64,000 nt of DNA from Lactifluus volemus (Eukaryota; Basidiomycota; Agaricomycetes; Russulales; Russulaceae): assembly GCA_022376515.1 (NCBI GenBank), contig WTXI01000091.1:1-64000 (forward strand), in the 5' to 3' direction. The notes beneath the pieces are model-generated. The model was not told where the DNA came from and ran no database searches. It saw nothing but the letters and a program-made list of their open reading frames with translations. The translations under genes and the position numbers were made by a program. Below are positions 45,155 through 58,902 of the stretch, piece after piece; within the stretch, counting starts at the first letter, position 1; each line of letters opens with the position of its first letter.

Positions 45155-47779
45155 TCACGCAAAGATGGCGACGCAGACGATAAAGGGGATGTATGTGAAC
45201 AACGAGACGAGGGACATGATCCGACAACGAAATCGCCAAGACCGTGCGTCTATATGAGACTTGTCAAAAAAACAAAAACCCTTCGATGAAAAAGTAAGCG
45301 CACCAAACTCGATCTGCGGATCGTCCAACGGCACCGCCTTTTCCGTATCAGTCCCCCCAACGACCCGAGTCTGCGGCACGCGCCACAGCGCACCGACCCA
45401 CCAGAGCGGAAAGACCACGAGGGCAAAGTAAAATAGCCAAGCATGCACTGGCGAGCCATCCTCCTCCGGCGTACGAAACCGTAGCGCCCACGCAGTCTCC
45501 ATCTTCCGTGGGGGACGGTGAGGATCGCGCATGTGGTACGCTGAGGAGGGGGGGCCGATAGAGGGCGCGTGCGGAGTCACGAGAGCGCTGATTGGGATCG
45601 AGCGCTGAGAGAGTGATTGACGTCGTCCGCGCTCTGAAGAATAGTCCGGTGGGCCGACGCCCGTGCCTGCGCCTGTGCCTGTGGAGGATGGCGCACGAGC
45701 GCGCGATGAGGCACGGGAAGAATACGTGCCTGTGTTGTGGGCCGTTGGTGGTGCAGGCGAGGGCGATGGAGCGGAAAGGCGAGCGCGTTTGTAAGATGAC
45801 GGCGCGGAAGCGGTATGTGTACGCGGGGCGGCAGCAGCAGCTGCAATAAAAAAAAAAACATGAGGCAAAAATTAATATTACATAATTGAGCGTGTGGGGG
45901 GCGAGGAATGGAAGGAAAAAAACGTGGAACGCACCTGGCACGGCAAACGTGGCCTTTTTGGAATCAGGAGGAGTGATGTCTACGTCGTCAGCCTTGCGCT
46001 TTCCCTTTGCGATTTCTGAACGAACAGGCGAGGATACGGGGGTCGTCTGTGCTGGAGCAGTATCTGATGATGCCGTGGCGACAGCTGCAACGAGGGAGAA
46101 AGAAGGCATTGGTGTAAAGGCAGTGTTCGATGGTGATGACGAGGAGGCGATCGGGGTAGGCGATGGCCTGGCGCTGGATTTGAGGGAGCTCCGCAGGGGC
46201 TTCTTGTCGCGCACGCGAGAGACATCTTGCTGCATTCGGACGACTTTACCAGATATAGATACGTTGGGCTCGTGGTCGTATAAGTTAGAGTCTACGGGGT
46301 CGTGAGGGTGGGCTGAATCAAGGGGGTGAAAGAAGAGGCAGGAATTGACTGTGAGGAAGAGGAAGAAGAAGAGGGAACTGAGAGAGTAAGCAAGCTGAAT
46401 GGATTTAGAGTCGACTGTACTCGGCTCACTACATGAGGCAGCTGCCGTGGGAACAGGAACCTCCCCCTTAATTCCAATTCCCGCGGCTCTATCGGCATGA
46501 CCTTGGCCTTCCTGGTTGCCTTGGTCGTTGCCTTGCTCCTCACTCTTGTTTGCCTTTGTCTTGAAAATTGTTGTACCCTCGGAAGACTTCGATAAGGTCG
46601 TAACGACTTTTCAAACGTGAATAATTTGTCTTCTGTCACTTGGACATTGTTCTTTACGCCCACGCTCCGAGCTCGCTGTGGATACGTTGCTATCTTGGCC
46701 CTGGAGCTCAAAGCGGGGTGGTCCAACGGCGGCAACGGTGGCGGAGGACTGGGCACATTGTGGACCTCAGGGCTCGGATGTCCGAGCGTGCGAGTCGAGT
46801 CGAACCCGAGATGGCGCGCGACGGATTTCGAGATGGGCTTGTAGCTGTTTGAACGGGCCGTTGCTGCGGGAGTACGTCTGCCAGACGAAGACTGGGAGCT
46901 AAGTCGCGGCGTGTTTTCGTGAGGCGACGAGTGAGTGCTGGCCGTTTTGGATGACGGACCGGAGGAATGTTGCGAGTGGGCACGCCGTGCGCGCCATGCA
47001 GATGGCGATGGGGAACTTGCACACCAAACTCATTCAACGATGGCGGTGGAGCGCGACGTCGACCGAACGTAGACCAGGTTCCGATGCGCTCGATGAAACC
47101 CGGCGCCCTAGGTGGGGTGTGTGCTGAGGAACTGCTCGTCGAATGGCTTGCCTTTGGTGAGGAGTCGTCGTCTCCCCTGGCAGAAGGTAGTGAGGGCGCA
47201 TTTGGTTGGACCGTTTCCAATACAGGCATTGGGTGGTTGCTTGAGCTTGTTAACCCTCGGCGGATAGGTGGTGGGAGACCGTGGCGGATCGTCGTTAGAA
47301 ATTCATCTGGCAATAGATCAAGGTCTGGGTAGATCTTTTGTCTCACGGGTGCGGATTCTTGTATTGGTGGCTCGTGGAGAGGTTGTTCTCCGTCTGCTCG
47401 CCCAACGCGTGTAGTTGTCGTCACTGTCAGAGGAGGAATCGCTACTTGGGTCGACTGGTCCACCGCGCGTGTCCGTAGGCGCGACAAAATAGAGGGCATG
47501 TAGTAACCTGTTTGCAAATTGGCGACGATTAGATCGTCGTCGATCTACGAAGAAGGTGCGGACAAAGTTATCAGTGTGATCCTCGCAAGCGAATCCGCGT
47601 ACCTGGGGACGACCCCAAGGGCCCTTTAAATGGCCTGCGATGTTTTCGTCAGTCCGCTCCGAGACAAAACTGGCCCATTTTGGAACTCTCGGATTACTGC
47701 GGTCCGCCTTCCTTTGACCTCCTTCTTTACGTGTTTGACCTTGTCCGTCACTTGGAAACAGAAAGGCATAAACTGACAC
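45155..47779 (-). CDS. Uncharacterised Ser/Pro-rich protein with two C-terminal membrane helices
   Basis: Probably one long gene. N-terminal part: PKWASFVSERTDENIAGHL then, across a GT-AG intron (about 47604-47545), IDDDLIVANLQTGYYMPS, IYPDLDLLPDEFLTTIRHG, and long Ser/Pro/Arg-rich linkers (PPPPLPPLDHPAL). Middle: KTKANKSEEQGN, then SISGKVVRMQQDVS and KPLRSSLKSSARP. C-terminal exons: HAWLFYFALVVFPLWW (helix 1), GGTDTEKAVPLDDPQIE, intron, RSWRFRCRIMSLVS plus FTYIPFIVCVAIFA (helix 2). The C-terminal pattern is one I know from uncharacterised mushroom proteins. Two or three one-base frame changes (near 46950, 46600) are needed, and the start is uncertain. It could instead be two genes, with the second starting at 46235. 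Confidence 0.5.
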
Positions 47780-48296
47780 TAAACTTCTCTCGTGCTTCCT
47801 TTTCCCTTCAGCCTATCTAAGGCCTTGGTGACTAACTCGGTGAATGTATGCCGAAAACCCAGGGGGCGTTTGACCAAGGGGTCAAGTGGCCGTGGCCAAG
47901 TTACTACTCAAATTACAGTACGCCACGTATGACTGCCATAAATGAATCTTTGTCCTGTCCATTATGTCCGAAAGATGCCTCGACGGCCACTTCTTCCCGT
48001 GCTGGCAAAAGAAGTTTGACACAGATAACTTGGTTTTGCTTCTTATTGCTATCCCTTCGCCCGCTCTGAAAAAAAAAAAGCGGGAGTCGTTGATACGTTG
48101 ATTAAAAAGCCGCCGTTTAGCATATTTTGACGTCTGATAAGCTGTTAAGCCAGCCTGCGTGATGTGATGGTCTGTAACGTCACAATGTGACAGTGTCGTG
48201 ACGCACTGCCGTGTTAGGGCAAAACCACCTTTCACCCACAACACGCAACAACCACACCTGTTCAGTCAACTCTCAGTCAGAGCCCATTTGTCTACC
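47780..48296. promoter_or_regulatory. Divergent intergenic region upstream of the epsin gene
   Basis: Lies between the minus-strand membrane-protein gene and the plus-strand epsin gene, so it should contain both promoters. Pyrimidine stretch ttcagtcaactctcagtcag before the epsin ATG; no clear TATA box. Confidence 0.35.
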
Positions 48297-50326
48297 ATGG
48301 ACAGACTCGAATCTTTGGGGAATACACTCTCCAACTTGACCCTCTATGACATCAAATCGATGTACACCCAGGTATATCCATGTCTTCCGAACGCCCTATT
48401 CTGTGTTTTACTTACCTGTCATGTAGGCAAAGAACGTTGTTCTCAATGTCAGTGAGATGGAGGCCAAGGTACGGGAGGCGACGAATGACGACCCTTGGTG
48501 TGTCGGGATTCACTTCGTCCGAACCATGGTGGGAAGAACGCTGACCCGCTTCATGATAACCAAGGGGCGCGAGCTCGACGCTGATGCAGGACATCGCCCA
48601 AGGGTATGTGTGCTACTCTCTTCACACTTTATATTGGAGCATTAACGCTGACACGGACTAACCAGGACATTTAATTTGTCCGTCTTTGATTTTCTTTTGG
48701 CGCGCAAAGTTGTGACCCCCATTGCAGCCAACACTTCAATGAGATCATGCCCTGTATCTACTCTCAATTTATGGAAAAGGAGGCTCGTCAGTGGCGGCAG
48801 ATCTACAAGGTACGCCACGACTTGCTCACCGATTAATTTAGCTCATGGTCTCACAGGCCCTGCAACTACTCGAATATCTGATTAAACATGGATCCGAGCG
48901 CGTCGTAGATGATGCCCGTTCGCATATCTCGACTCTCAAAATGCTGCGCAGCTTCCATTACATTGACGAAAAGGGGAAGGACCAGGGTGCCAATGGTAAT
49001 GTCTCCCCGCGAGCGATTTCCTAACTATACACCGACACCCCCCGTTTATTTTATAGTGCGGAATCGCGCAAGGAGCTCGTCGAACTTCTCGCCGACGTCG
49101 AAAGAATTCGTCAGGAGCGTAAAAAGGCAAAGGCGAATCGTAGCAAGTAGTCGGTACCGGTAATGATGGATTCTCTTTCGGTGGCGGCCGTTACGGAGGG
49201 TTCGGAAACGAAACCATGGGGAGCTACAGTGGCGACTATGGGGGGAGCGCGAGTGGTTATGATCGAGGTGGGTTACTGCCTCTTTTGGAAGATTCTTCTC
49301 ACTCATGGCCAATTTACAGAGGCTGGAGGGAGCAGCAGCGGGTTCGAGATTCTACTCCGAGGAGGACCGACTTTGAGGAGTACGATGCTGGCGATGATGA
49401 GACATCGTCCCGCCAGACGACAACCACCAGTGTAACCTCCCCGACAGTTCACTTGTCTCGTTCTTCCACAACGCAGTCAAAAACTGCAAGAAAAGCATCA
49501 GAGCCAGTGCCCGCACCGGTCGTGAACTTACTCGATCTTGATGACACGGACACTGGGACAACAATGGGAGGGAGCGCCTCCATCTCGGCTGCTGCGACGA
49601 ACAAGGCGCTTCCCGCACTCGGACCTCTCAATAATGGTATGTGCCCTTTTCATGGTTGTTGATATTAACATGCCCATGTACACGTAGCAGCTGGCAGCGC
49701 CGATGATGACTTTGCAGATTTTCAGGCGGCGCCACCTTCGCCACCCGCGATTGCGACTGCCACCGTACCTTCGGCTATAGCACCAGTCACGGCCCTGCCA
49801 AGCCAAACCTCATGGACCTCCTCGCATCGGCGCCCCCTCCGCTCCCCTACCACGTACACGCCCGCGCAGCCAACCCAGCCCCAGACTTTTGGTACTTTCA
49901 ACACCCTGCTCTCGCCGTCGTCACCACAGGCGCGTCCTAGCTCAACTCCAGCGAGAGCAGTCGGGTACAACGCAACACCGGTCATGAGCCCCATGTCCTC
50001 GCGGTCAGCAACAAAATCTCCCCTGAGCGCCGGGACTACTTCCTCGGTTACGACATCTGCTACAAAGTCGAGTGGCGGTGGGTTTGATGACCTGTGGAGC
50101 ATGTCACTCGGCTCGGCCGCGGCCAGCAAGCCAGGTGGACCAGGTGGCAGTAAGAGCATTCGGGATCTTGAAAAGGAGAAGGCCCAGGCAGGGATTTGGG
50201 GCGTACAGAATCAGACACCATCGTTGGCTGGCGGTTTTGGGTCGTTTTCGAAGCCCGCGGCTCCGAGCGTCGGAGGGAGTGGTGCCCCTCCGGGGCGGAC
50301 GACCTGCTTTTGTGAGTTGCGGTAGG
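48297..50326 (+). CDS. Ent3/epsinR-like ENTH-domain clathrin adaptor
   Basis: Starts MDRLESLGNTLSNLTLYD; the ENTH domain (residues 1 to about 150) is spread over six short exons: NVVLNVSEMEAKVREATNDD, GASSTLMQDIAQ, FQHFNEIMPCIYSQFMEKEA, LEYLIKHGSERVVDDARSH, HYIDEKGKDQG. A Gly/Ser/Pro-rich unstructured tail (GGRYGGFGNETMGSYSGDYGG, then Asp-containing LLDLDD and a final DDLLL) fits clathrin and adaptor binding. Role: budding of clathrin vesicles at the trans-Golgi and endosomes, via phosphoinositide binding. Three single-base deletions, near 49070 (AKEL), 49149 (after NRSK) and 50290, break the frame as written. Because the gene is normally important, an assembly error is a serious possibility. 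The tail from 49381 recurs at 58903. Confidence 0.85.
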
Positions 50327-50707
50327 ATACTGTTAAACTACGGGTGTAGATTTTTTTTCGTCTTTTTTTTCTTCGTTCCATATAGGCTGCGTGTATGTGT
50401 TCACTGCTTTTGGTGCGTTTTATGCCTTAGTACAGCGATATCATCCTATTTTTTTTTTCTATTGCCTTCGAGTGTTTTTCGCGCCTATCATAAAAGTGGA
50501 AACTGAAGGATGGCATGTGACGTCCCATTCATTTCCGTGCTTCTTGCATGACCTTCAGTGAATATCCGATGACCGTGACCTACGCTGTATTCAATGCTCA
50601 TATCGTGACATAAAACGACGCAGAGCCTAACTTCCTTCCTTCCTTTCTTCACCCCCAAGGACAGAGTTCACTCTCCCGCCGGGCAAAAACGAGGCAAACT
50701 CAAAGCC

Positions 50708-53002
50708 ATGCTGCCACACTCCTTCAAAGCCTTCTCCGTCATATTCGTCGTCCTCCCATTGACCAACGCGCTCTGGCCTCAACCCCGCCATCTCCAAACT
50801 GGCCCACCGAGCTCTGTGCTGTGCCTCGCTCCCTCCGACTCATTCACCATTTCAGTCGATGAGGTGCCCAACGCGCCCGAGGATCTCATCGCGGCCGCTC
50901 AGCGCACGCACGCAAATTGTTCAGCGATGATTTAGGTAGACTCGTGCTCGGGCGTGGTATAGACGATTTAGAAGCGATATCGGATGGCGCACCAAGTCTC
51001 AGACGACTCGTCTTGCGACTCGATGACTACCACACCCACACGACGACAAACACAAACACCGGCGGGAGCACAGGTACTTTGGGATCTACCGTTGGTGATG
51101 ATGACGATGCGGTGGTGGTGGTGGTACAGCCCATCGAGTGGAAGCGAGGTTGCCTATTGGGACGCGTGACGAGGGTATAGTCTTGTCGTACCCGCAGACG
51201 GAAGTCATGCGGTGCTCAAGGCCAACTCGACACTTGGCTTGTTTAGAGGTCTCAATACGTTCAGTCAATTGTGGTTCACGGTACAGGGAACTGTTTATAC
51301 GATCGGTACGCCCTTGGAGATTCAGGATTCCCCAGCTTATGTACGTGCGCGGCCGTGGATGCGATTTCCCGGGCGTCTTCTGACTTTTTGGACATAACAT
51401 TAGCCATATCGGGGGTTCATGTTGGACACGGCGCGAAATTTGTACGTGTTCTTTGGTACTTGTATGTCAAGGGCTCATGGATGCGCACGTAGCTTCCCAG
51501 TATGTGACATTGAACGCACGCTTGATGCAATGTCATGGGTCCATGTAAGTCTTCGTTCTTGAATGTTGTCAGCAGGAACTGACATACTGGACGCACGGCC
51601 GCGCAGATCAATACGTTTCACTGGCATGTTGTCGACAGCCAGAGTTTCCCGCTCGTCGTACCCGAATTTACAGATATCGCGGAAAAGGCCGCATATAGCG
51701 CTGACGCGGTTTACATCCCACAAGACGTTGCACATATCGTGTCCTATGCCGGCCAGGTGCGTCCCCCACTGTTCCCACCATCCTCTATTCAACCTAAGTT
51801 GATGTTGCCGCAGCGGGGGATCGACGTTCTCGTTGTACGTGGTTTCCAAGACTCGGAACGAACGGGAAGGAGGTTAATGTACATGATAGGAAATAGACAC
51901 TCCCGGACATACCTCGGCGATCTCAAAAGCGTATCCGGAACATGTCGCGTGCGCCGATGCGAAGCCCTGGGGTACATACGCCAACGAACCGCCCGCGGGC
52001 CAACTGCGCCTCGCCTCTCCCGCGACGATCGATTTCACGGCCAGTCTGCTGAGCGCTGCTGCGAAACTCTTTCCCTCGACATTGTTCGCCACTGGCGGCG
52101 ATGAGATCAACACGCGGTGCTATCAAGATGACCCGCAGACGCAACAGGATCTCGCTGGAAGGACGCTCAATGAAGCCCTGGACGTGTTTACCCAGGCCAC
52201 GCATGGTGCGCTCAGGAGTCTCGGAAAGACGCCGGTCGTGTGGGAGGGTGAGCTAGATATCTTACGGGTCTATTGGTGGGACTCTCAAGTCTTCTTTGGA
52301 TTTGGCACAGAGATGGTACTCAACTTTAATCTGACCCTTTCAAACGACACGATTGCCCTGTATGTCTCCACAATCCTTTCTCTCTCACACACCCTCTCGA
52401 ACGTTGATGTGTATTGATAGGGTGTGGATCTCGTCTGAAGACGCAGCTGCTGTTGCTGCCAAGGGATTCCGCTTTATCCACGCGGCATCCAATTCGTTCT
52501 ATCTGGTAAGGTCATGAGTCTGCCTTAAATCCCGGCAATTTTTTTTATAAACCTGCGTGTCATAGGACTGTGGTGCTGGTGGCTGGGTGGGAAATTATCC
52601 CCAGGCAACAGTTGGTGCGAGCCCTTTAAGACATGGCAAAACGTTGCGTGACATCCCCTTTTTTCGAGTAAGAGCGCACGCGCTTATTAATCCCTTCCCT
52701 CTGAAGGCATATACATTCGACCCACTGGCGAATCTGACCTCGGAGCAAGCATCCCTCGTGCTTGGAGGTCAACATCTCCTCTGGACTGAACAATCCGGAC
52801 CGGAGAACCTCGATTCGATCGCGTGGCCGCGCGCAGCTGCATCGCGGAGGTGTTCTGGACGGGTCCCGGGGGAAACGATAGTGCTGCGCTGCCACGGTTG
52901 CACGAGCTTGGATATCGGTTTAGGCGGCGTGGCGTGAAGGCCATATCGCTGCAGCCAGAATGGTGCGCGTTGCGCCCGTTTGCGTGTGATTTGAACGCGT
53001 GA
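50708..53002 (+). CDS. Secreted GH20 beta-hexosaminidase, copy 1, frame-broken
   Basis: Extracellular or vacuolar hexosaminidase that removes N-acetylglucosamine from chitin oligomers. Signal peptide MLPHSFKAFSVIFVVLP, then the N-terminal GH20b-type domain (SVDEVPNAPEDLIAAAQRTH, VLKANSTLGLFRGLNTFSQL). Catalytic barrel: YRGFMLDTARN, NTFHWHVVDSQSFPL, DTPGHTSAI, the catalytic pair in FATGGDEINTRCYQ (about 52094-52105), SNDTIALVWISSEDA, then NLTSEQASLVLGGQHLLWTE. It ends at 53002 after about nine introns, all GT-AG by eye. One-base deletions near 50914, 51138, 51177 and 52602 break the frame; copy 2 is in frame at the last two sites. Confidence 0.85.
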
Positions 53003-53501
53003 ATGGGATCAGCGCGCTCTTGCACTGCATTGAGGGAAAGAGGATGTGTATTATTTATACTAGAGAAGACAATGGACCTCTATCACATTAGACCAGGAGT
53101 CGCTGCAGTAATGACGAGGCGATTCCAAGGGGAGGGTGCATTATTTCAAGCAAACGATGGCGAGTCTTTTAACTACGCTACTTCCTGCCCTGCTTGGTTC
53201 CAGGATGGCGGGCAATGCTCGCGCCAGTGTTTGCTGCCAGCATTGAACCACCATGAGCAGGTTCGAAACCACATGACCTCCGCCAGTATCGGGGATGGCC
53301 GAGATAACCTGAACGTTCCCACGGCTCATATCTATTGCTTGCGTGGGCGTGGGGTCGTCCGCTGTCGCCTCCCACCCCCTTTGACCTCCCTCCTTATCGA
53401 TTAGCTATACAGGTCCTCACATTAGATTTTACCCCCCTCTCAGCATTACCTTAGCGCAAGTCCTCAAAATCCCGGAACAGTCTCAACCGCCGATTAACGA
53501 T
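53003..53501. other. Intergenic region before NLR copy D
   Basis: No recognised gene. The last 50 bases read VLKIPEQSQPPIND in frame with the copy D start, suggesting an upstream exon with acceptor near 53460. Confidence 0.4.
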
Positions 53502-56500
53502 ATGCTATCGAGTGGGACCCTTCAGCTGACCGGTACGTGTCATACTTTTTCGCTCTGACAAGCAAGTAAATTGACTTTTGTCCACCTGTCAGTCCTCAGA
53601 GCACACAGTCTTCCTCGTCTCAAGACCCTCGGAGTCCTTGCGAAGCAGAGAGAATATTTGTTACTGTAAGCGACGGAGAGAAAACATGGCAGACACGATC
53701 CGTGCGGAGCGTAGCTCAACGCGTGGAATGGAACGAAAGCGTCGACACCTTGTGAGAAATGAGCAATTTTTTTGGTTCTTATATATAATTGAGTCTCCCA
53801 CAGTTCCGTACAACAACTCTCCACAATTACCATATCTCTATATGGAAGAAAGTCCACGACGACAAACATTCTTGTTGGAAGGCAGGAGGTTGTTTGTGAA
53901 CCCCGTCGCGGTCGGTCTAATTCATGGGATTTTACTAATACACCTGGCTGATTGTCGTACATGCAGAACTTGAAATCATTTCCGTAGTCCTGATGGACAT
54001 GCTGGACGCCCAGCAGAGCCGGTCACAGTCTTCTTGATGGTTACCGTGTCAGAAAACACGAGTTCCTCTCTGACAGCGCCAGTCAACGCCCCGAGCCCTG
54101 CACCAGCCGATATTCTGTTTCTGAAGGAAGTGCTGTGCGTCTACAGCCCGAACTAACGTTGAAACCGTACAACTCACGTCGGGTATTCCTCCTTGACTAT
54201 TTATCCAGGGTGGCCTTCCGATTGAGACTGGTACTCTTGTGCGACGAGCCGAGGCCGTGATAGAGACGTCACGGACTACTCTCCGCGCGCCGAGGAAGCC
54301 ATCAATAATATCAATACAGTAACAACGTGGAAAAGTGCTGTTACCGTCATGAAGCGGGTGATGGACGCTGTCACTCCGATCGCAGCAGTATGACCAATAT
54401 CGTCCTTGTCCATCATCCTGAGCTAACTCCCGTCCTTCAGCTGAATCCTTATGCAAGTCTAGCATGGAGTCTGCTCTCGATGATCCCCGAGGTACGTCCC
54501 CTTGTCTTATCCCATATATGGGGTACTCACTCTTTGTGTTCACCTTTCTGCTAGGCTTTGCTACAACAGGTTCAACGTGACGATAACATCCAGACGTTAC
54601 TTGAGGCAATACGCGATGCCTTTGAATTTGAGGAAGAGGCGGACACTTTGAGGAACCTCAAGCCAGAGTCGAGGCAGGCGAAAATCCTCGAGGAGATGCT
54701 AGAATGTGTGTCCGAATCTGCCAAATTTATCAGATCGTATGCGGAGGATGTGAACCTTGGTACGTCATTTTAGCCTCTCTCGTTAGTCATTGCAAACATG
54801 TGATTTGTAGGCAAGCGTTTTTGAAGAGTATTGTCGGCCAAGTGGATGACAAATAGATCAGTATCGCGCCACCTTGTCCAATTGCGAGAGAGTTTCCTTT
54901 CTCGTGCTGCTATCACGACAGAGATTGCTGTGCTAGAAGCTGGTACGTACTTACGGTGAAAAGGTTGTCAGATTGTCAACCTGACAAGTGGACACAGAAC
55001 TGGATATGAGAATCAGAGAATTGCCTTACAAAGGAGGGTGGCGATTCGGTGATGAGAAGCGCTGCTTCCAGGCACACGCAAAGATTTCCTGGACCATATA
55101 ATCGAGTGGGTCGAGAATCCGAAATCTCAACGTGGTCTTGTCCTCCTCGGACAGGCAGGGACGGGAAAGTCTTCGATTGCACACGAAGTTGCACGTCACT
55201 TCGACGACAACTGTCTCGGCTCTTACTTTGCTTTTCTGCGAAAGGAGCATTCGAAAAACCGAGGCTTACCAGCTGTTCACGACAATCGCTCGCGATCTTT
55301 CTTATCACAATCCTGCGTTCAAACTTGCCCTTTGTCGGGTGCTTAAGGAGAAGCCGTCGCTTTGTGGTGCGCGAGACTATCGTGCACTCTTTGAAAGCCT
55401 TCTCGTTGAACCGCTCAAGAACGTACCACTTTCTCGTCCGATTCTTATTGTTATCGATGGGTTGGATGAAAGTGGAGATACCATTGGCGATACCGGATTA
55501 CATATGTTTCTCGCAGAACATCTCATCGACCTCCCAGCCGAATTCCGCGTACTCATCACCTCAAGGCCAGACGATGGTATCGAACCTGCGTTCACCGAAA
55601 CATCACCCGTCAACAAACTCTACATGGATGACAAGAAACTGGCTGCCAAGACAGAGCAAGATATTCTCGCGTATCTTCAGAAGAAGCTCCCTCGGGACGT
55701 GTTCAAAGATTATGGCGTCGAGCTAGCAAAGGCAGCAGAGGGCTTATTCCAGTGGGCGGCTGTTGCCAGTGGATTCATAAAAAAACCTCCTGCTAGTTTT
55801 GGCTTTAGCAAGAGGAAGTGCATACAGCGCCTCTTGGGCCACTCTCGAGATCGGAAAGGACAAGATCCGTTGGACAAGCTATATGAAGAGGTTCTCGAGG
55901 GTTCTTCAAGCCGCATGAAGCACAAATCCTGTTCCGTTCCATCATGGGGCATCTATTTGCTGCGATCGAGCCGCTTTCAATCGAATCTTTGATTACTCTG
56001 CGTCTGCATGCCCCAATTGATGACCCCGATGATTCAGATCCCGTTCTTGAAATGCTTGGTCACCTCGGCTCACTGCTGAGTAATGTGACGTCATCCGATC
56101 AAACACGTCCCATCATTCCTCTCCACACATCATTCCGCGACTTTCTGATCACCAAGAAGAGTGATGTATTTTATGTGGACCTGGTCGATGCCCACCGCGA
56201 GCTGGCACATTCGTGCCTTGGTTTGATGCTCGACAAGCTCAGATTCAACATTTGCGAACTGGAGTCGTCTTATCTTGCGAACAGTGATGTCCCAGACATT
56301 GACTCTCGAATCTCCATAAACATCCACCAGCTCTATCATATTCCTGCATTTTTGGGACGATCATCTAGAACACGTTGCGTTCGAACAGGACCTCTTCGTG
56401 AAGCTTCGATCCCTTTTCGAGACGAAGTTCCTGTTCTGGCTGGAAGTGCTTAGCCTCAAGAGCAGTGTGGGCCTTGCATCACCGGCGTTCTCGTCTTTGA

Positions 56501-58896
56501 GGACCTGGTTGCGGTCTGACCGCGGAAGGCGAGTACACCTTGTAATTAAGATGACATGTAATATAACTATTGCGCAAAATCTCACAGCCTTCCCAAGCTG
56601 AGGTGGAGAATTTGTGGCCATCGTAGACGATGGGTCCGTGTTTGTGCGGTACTTTGGGATGGCTATGGCAAGGAGTGCTCCCCATATCTATATCTCTGCG
56701 CTGCCATTCGCTCCGTCCTCTTCCCATATTGTCAAGCATTACCTTGGTCAATTTCCTCATACGCTAAGCTTGGAGCGCGGACAGTTGTCTCATTGGCCAG
56801 CATTAGAAATGACGATTTCGGCACACAACGCCAGTCCCTCTGTTGCATTCTCGCCGGATGGACGGCGCATTGCCTCGGGCTCCACGACTCACTATTCGGG
56901 TGTGGGATTCCACAACAGGGAGCTCGTAGCAGGCCCATTTACTGGACACACCGAATGGTCACATGCGTTGCATTTCTCCTGACGGCCAGCACATCGCCTC
57001 GGCGTCGGAGATCGGACGATTCGTTTGTGGGACGCCACAACAGGACAGCCTGAACAGCCCCGTTTACAGAACACAACTGTGGTCACATGTGTTGCATTCT
57101 CTCCCGATGGACACCAATTGCCTCGGCTTCAGCAATGGCATTCTCGTGTGGCGTGCCGCAACAGGAGAAGTTTTAATGGACACATTTACTGAACATGTCG
57201 GTGGGGCCAGATCTATTGCCTTTTCGCCGGATGGACAGCGCATCACCTCGGATTCAGATGATTTCACGATTCGGGTGTGGGATTCCACGACAGGAGAGCT
57301 TGTTGCAGGCCCATTTTTGGACACACCGATCAAATCAATTCTGTTCGATTCTCACCAGACGGCCGGCGTATCGCATCAGCCTCAGACGATCGTACAATTC
57401 GAATCTGGAGTGTTGCAACTGGAGAGGTCATAGCTGGCCCGTTTATTGGACACGCCCATGCGGTCACTTCTATCTCATTCTCGCAGACGGGCAGCGCATT
57501 GCCTCGGCCTCGGAAGATTCACTATCCGTGTGTGGGATGCCACGACAGGAGAGATCGTAGCAGGCCCGTTTACTGGGCACGTTGATCATATTTTTCTATT
57601 GCATTCTCGCCAGATGGCCAGCGCATTGCATCGGCCTCATGATCGCACGATTCGGGTGTGGGGCTCCGCAACAGGGAGGTACCGGATCCGTCAGCTGGAC
57701 ACACTGCTTCGTCTACTGTGTTGCATTCTCCCCAGACGGGCAGCGCGTTGTCTCGTCCTCCGATGATCACACGATTTACATATGGGATGCACAACAGGAC
57801 GGACTATAGCAGGGCCATTTATTGGACACACCAGTGGTGTCCGATGTGTTGCGTTCCGGCCGGATGGGCAGCATATCGCTTCGGCCTCGTTCGATCAAAC
57901 GATTCGGATGTGGGATGCCACACAGGAGACTCGTAGCAGGCCCATTCACCGGACACACCAATTGGTATCTCTGTTGCGTTCTCACCAGATGGGCAGCGCA
58001 TTGCCTCCGGCTCGGAGATAACACCATTTGTGTGTGGGACGCCACAACTGGAGAGGTCGTAGCTGGCCCGTTTACTGGACACCCAGTGGATCAGATCTGT
58101 TGCATTTTCTCCAGATGGGCAGCGCATTGCTTCGGCATCAGACGATTACACGGTTCGCCTGTGGGATGCTGCAACGGGGGATCTCGTAGCGGATCCGTTT
58201 ACTGAACACACAGATTCCGCCCGATCTGTTGCATTTTCGCCGGATGGGGAGCACATTGCTCGGCCTCATTGATCGTACGATTTGGGTGCGGATGCTGCAC
58301 AGGAGATATCACAGTGGGTCCTTTTACTGGACACACTGATCGGTGACCTCTGTTGCATTCTCGCCGGACGGACATCGTATTGCCTCGGCCTCATTCGATG
58401 GCACGATTCGGATGTGGGATGCCGAACAGGAGATGTTTAGCGCCCGTTCATTGGACACACAGATTGGGTCGACTCTGTCGCGTTCTCACCAGATGGGCGG
58501 CACATCGCCTCGTCCTCAGCAGATGGCACGATTCGCATGTGGGATGCAGGAACAGGTGCGTAGCAGGTACGCTTACCGGATATATGAAATCTGTCGATCC
58601 TTCTCTGGACAGTCAGCGCATCAGCCCGTCCTCAGAAGATCACACCGTGACAGGTAGTGTGGAGAAGCCGGATAGAGGAGAACCATTTTATGAACAAGTT
58701 CCTGCTGAAGAGTGATGGGTGGGTGTGTAGTGACGAAGGAGAACTCCTTTTATGGATTCCCCGAGTTCACAGGCCATATTTTCATAGATCTAACACGGTT
58801 TGGATTGCAGGTAAACACGATACCAAGCTTCGATTGGCAGATTTTGTACACGGATTGAATTGGGCTACAGTATATGTTCACAATTTAGCTAAATAG
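53502..58896 (+). pseudogene. NLR copy D: C2-NACHT-WD40 protein, frame-broken
   Basis: MLSSGTLQLT then VLRAHSLPRLKTL (C2). Helical region: NPYASLAWSLLSMIPE, LQQVQRDDNIQTLLEAIRD, with an in-frame TAG near 54855. NACHT: GLVLLGQAGTGKSSIAHEV near 55155 and ILIVIDGLDESGD near 55445; this core is open from 55260 to 55890. A deletion near 55895 breaks the frame. WD40 repeats run from 56830 to 58620 but nearly every repeat holds a one-base deletion relative to copies B and C. The tail is preserved: FMNKFLLKSDGWVCSDEGE, FHRSNTVWIAGKHDTKL. Not translatable as written. It separates the two epsin-tail/hexosaminidase copies. Confidence 0.85.
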
Positions 58897-58902
58897 TATG
58901 AT

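Noticed and set aside
49722..50159. 145-residue frame antisense to the epsin tail, and its counterpart at 59136-59633
   Set aside because: Both are mirror readings of the Ser/Thr/Pro-rich epsin tail.
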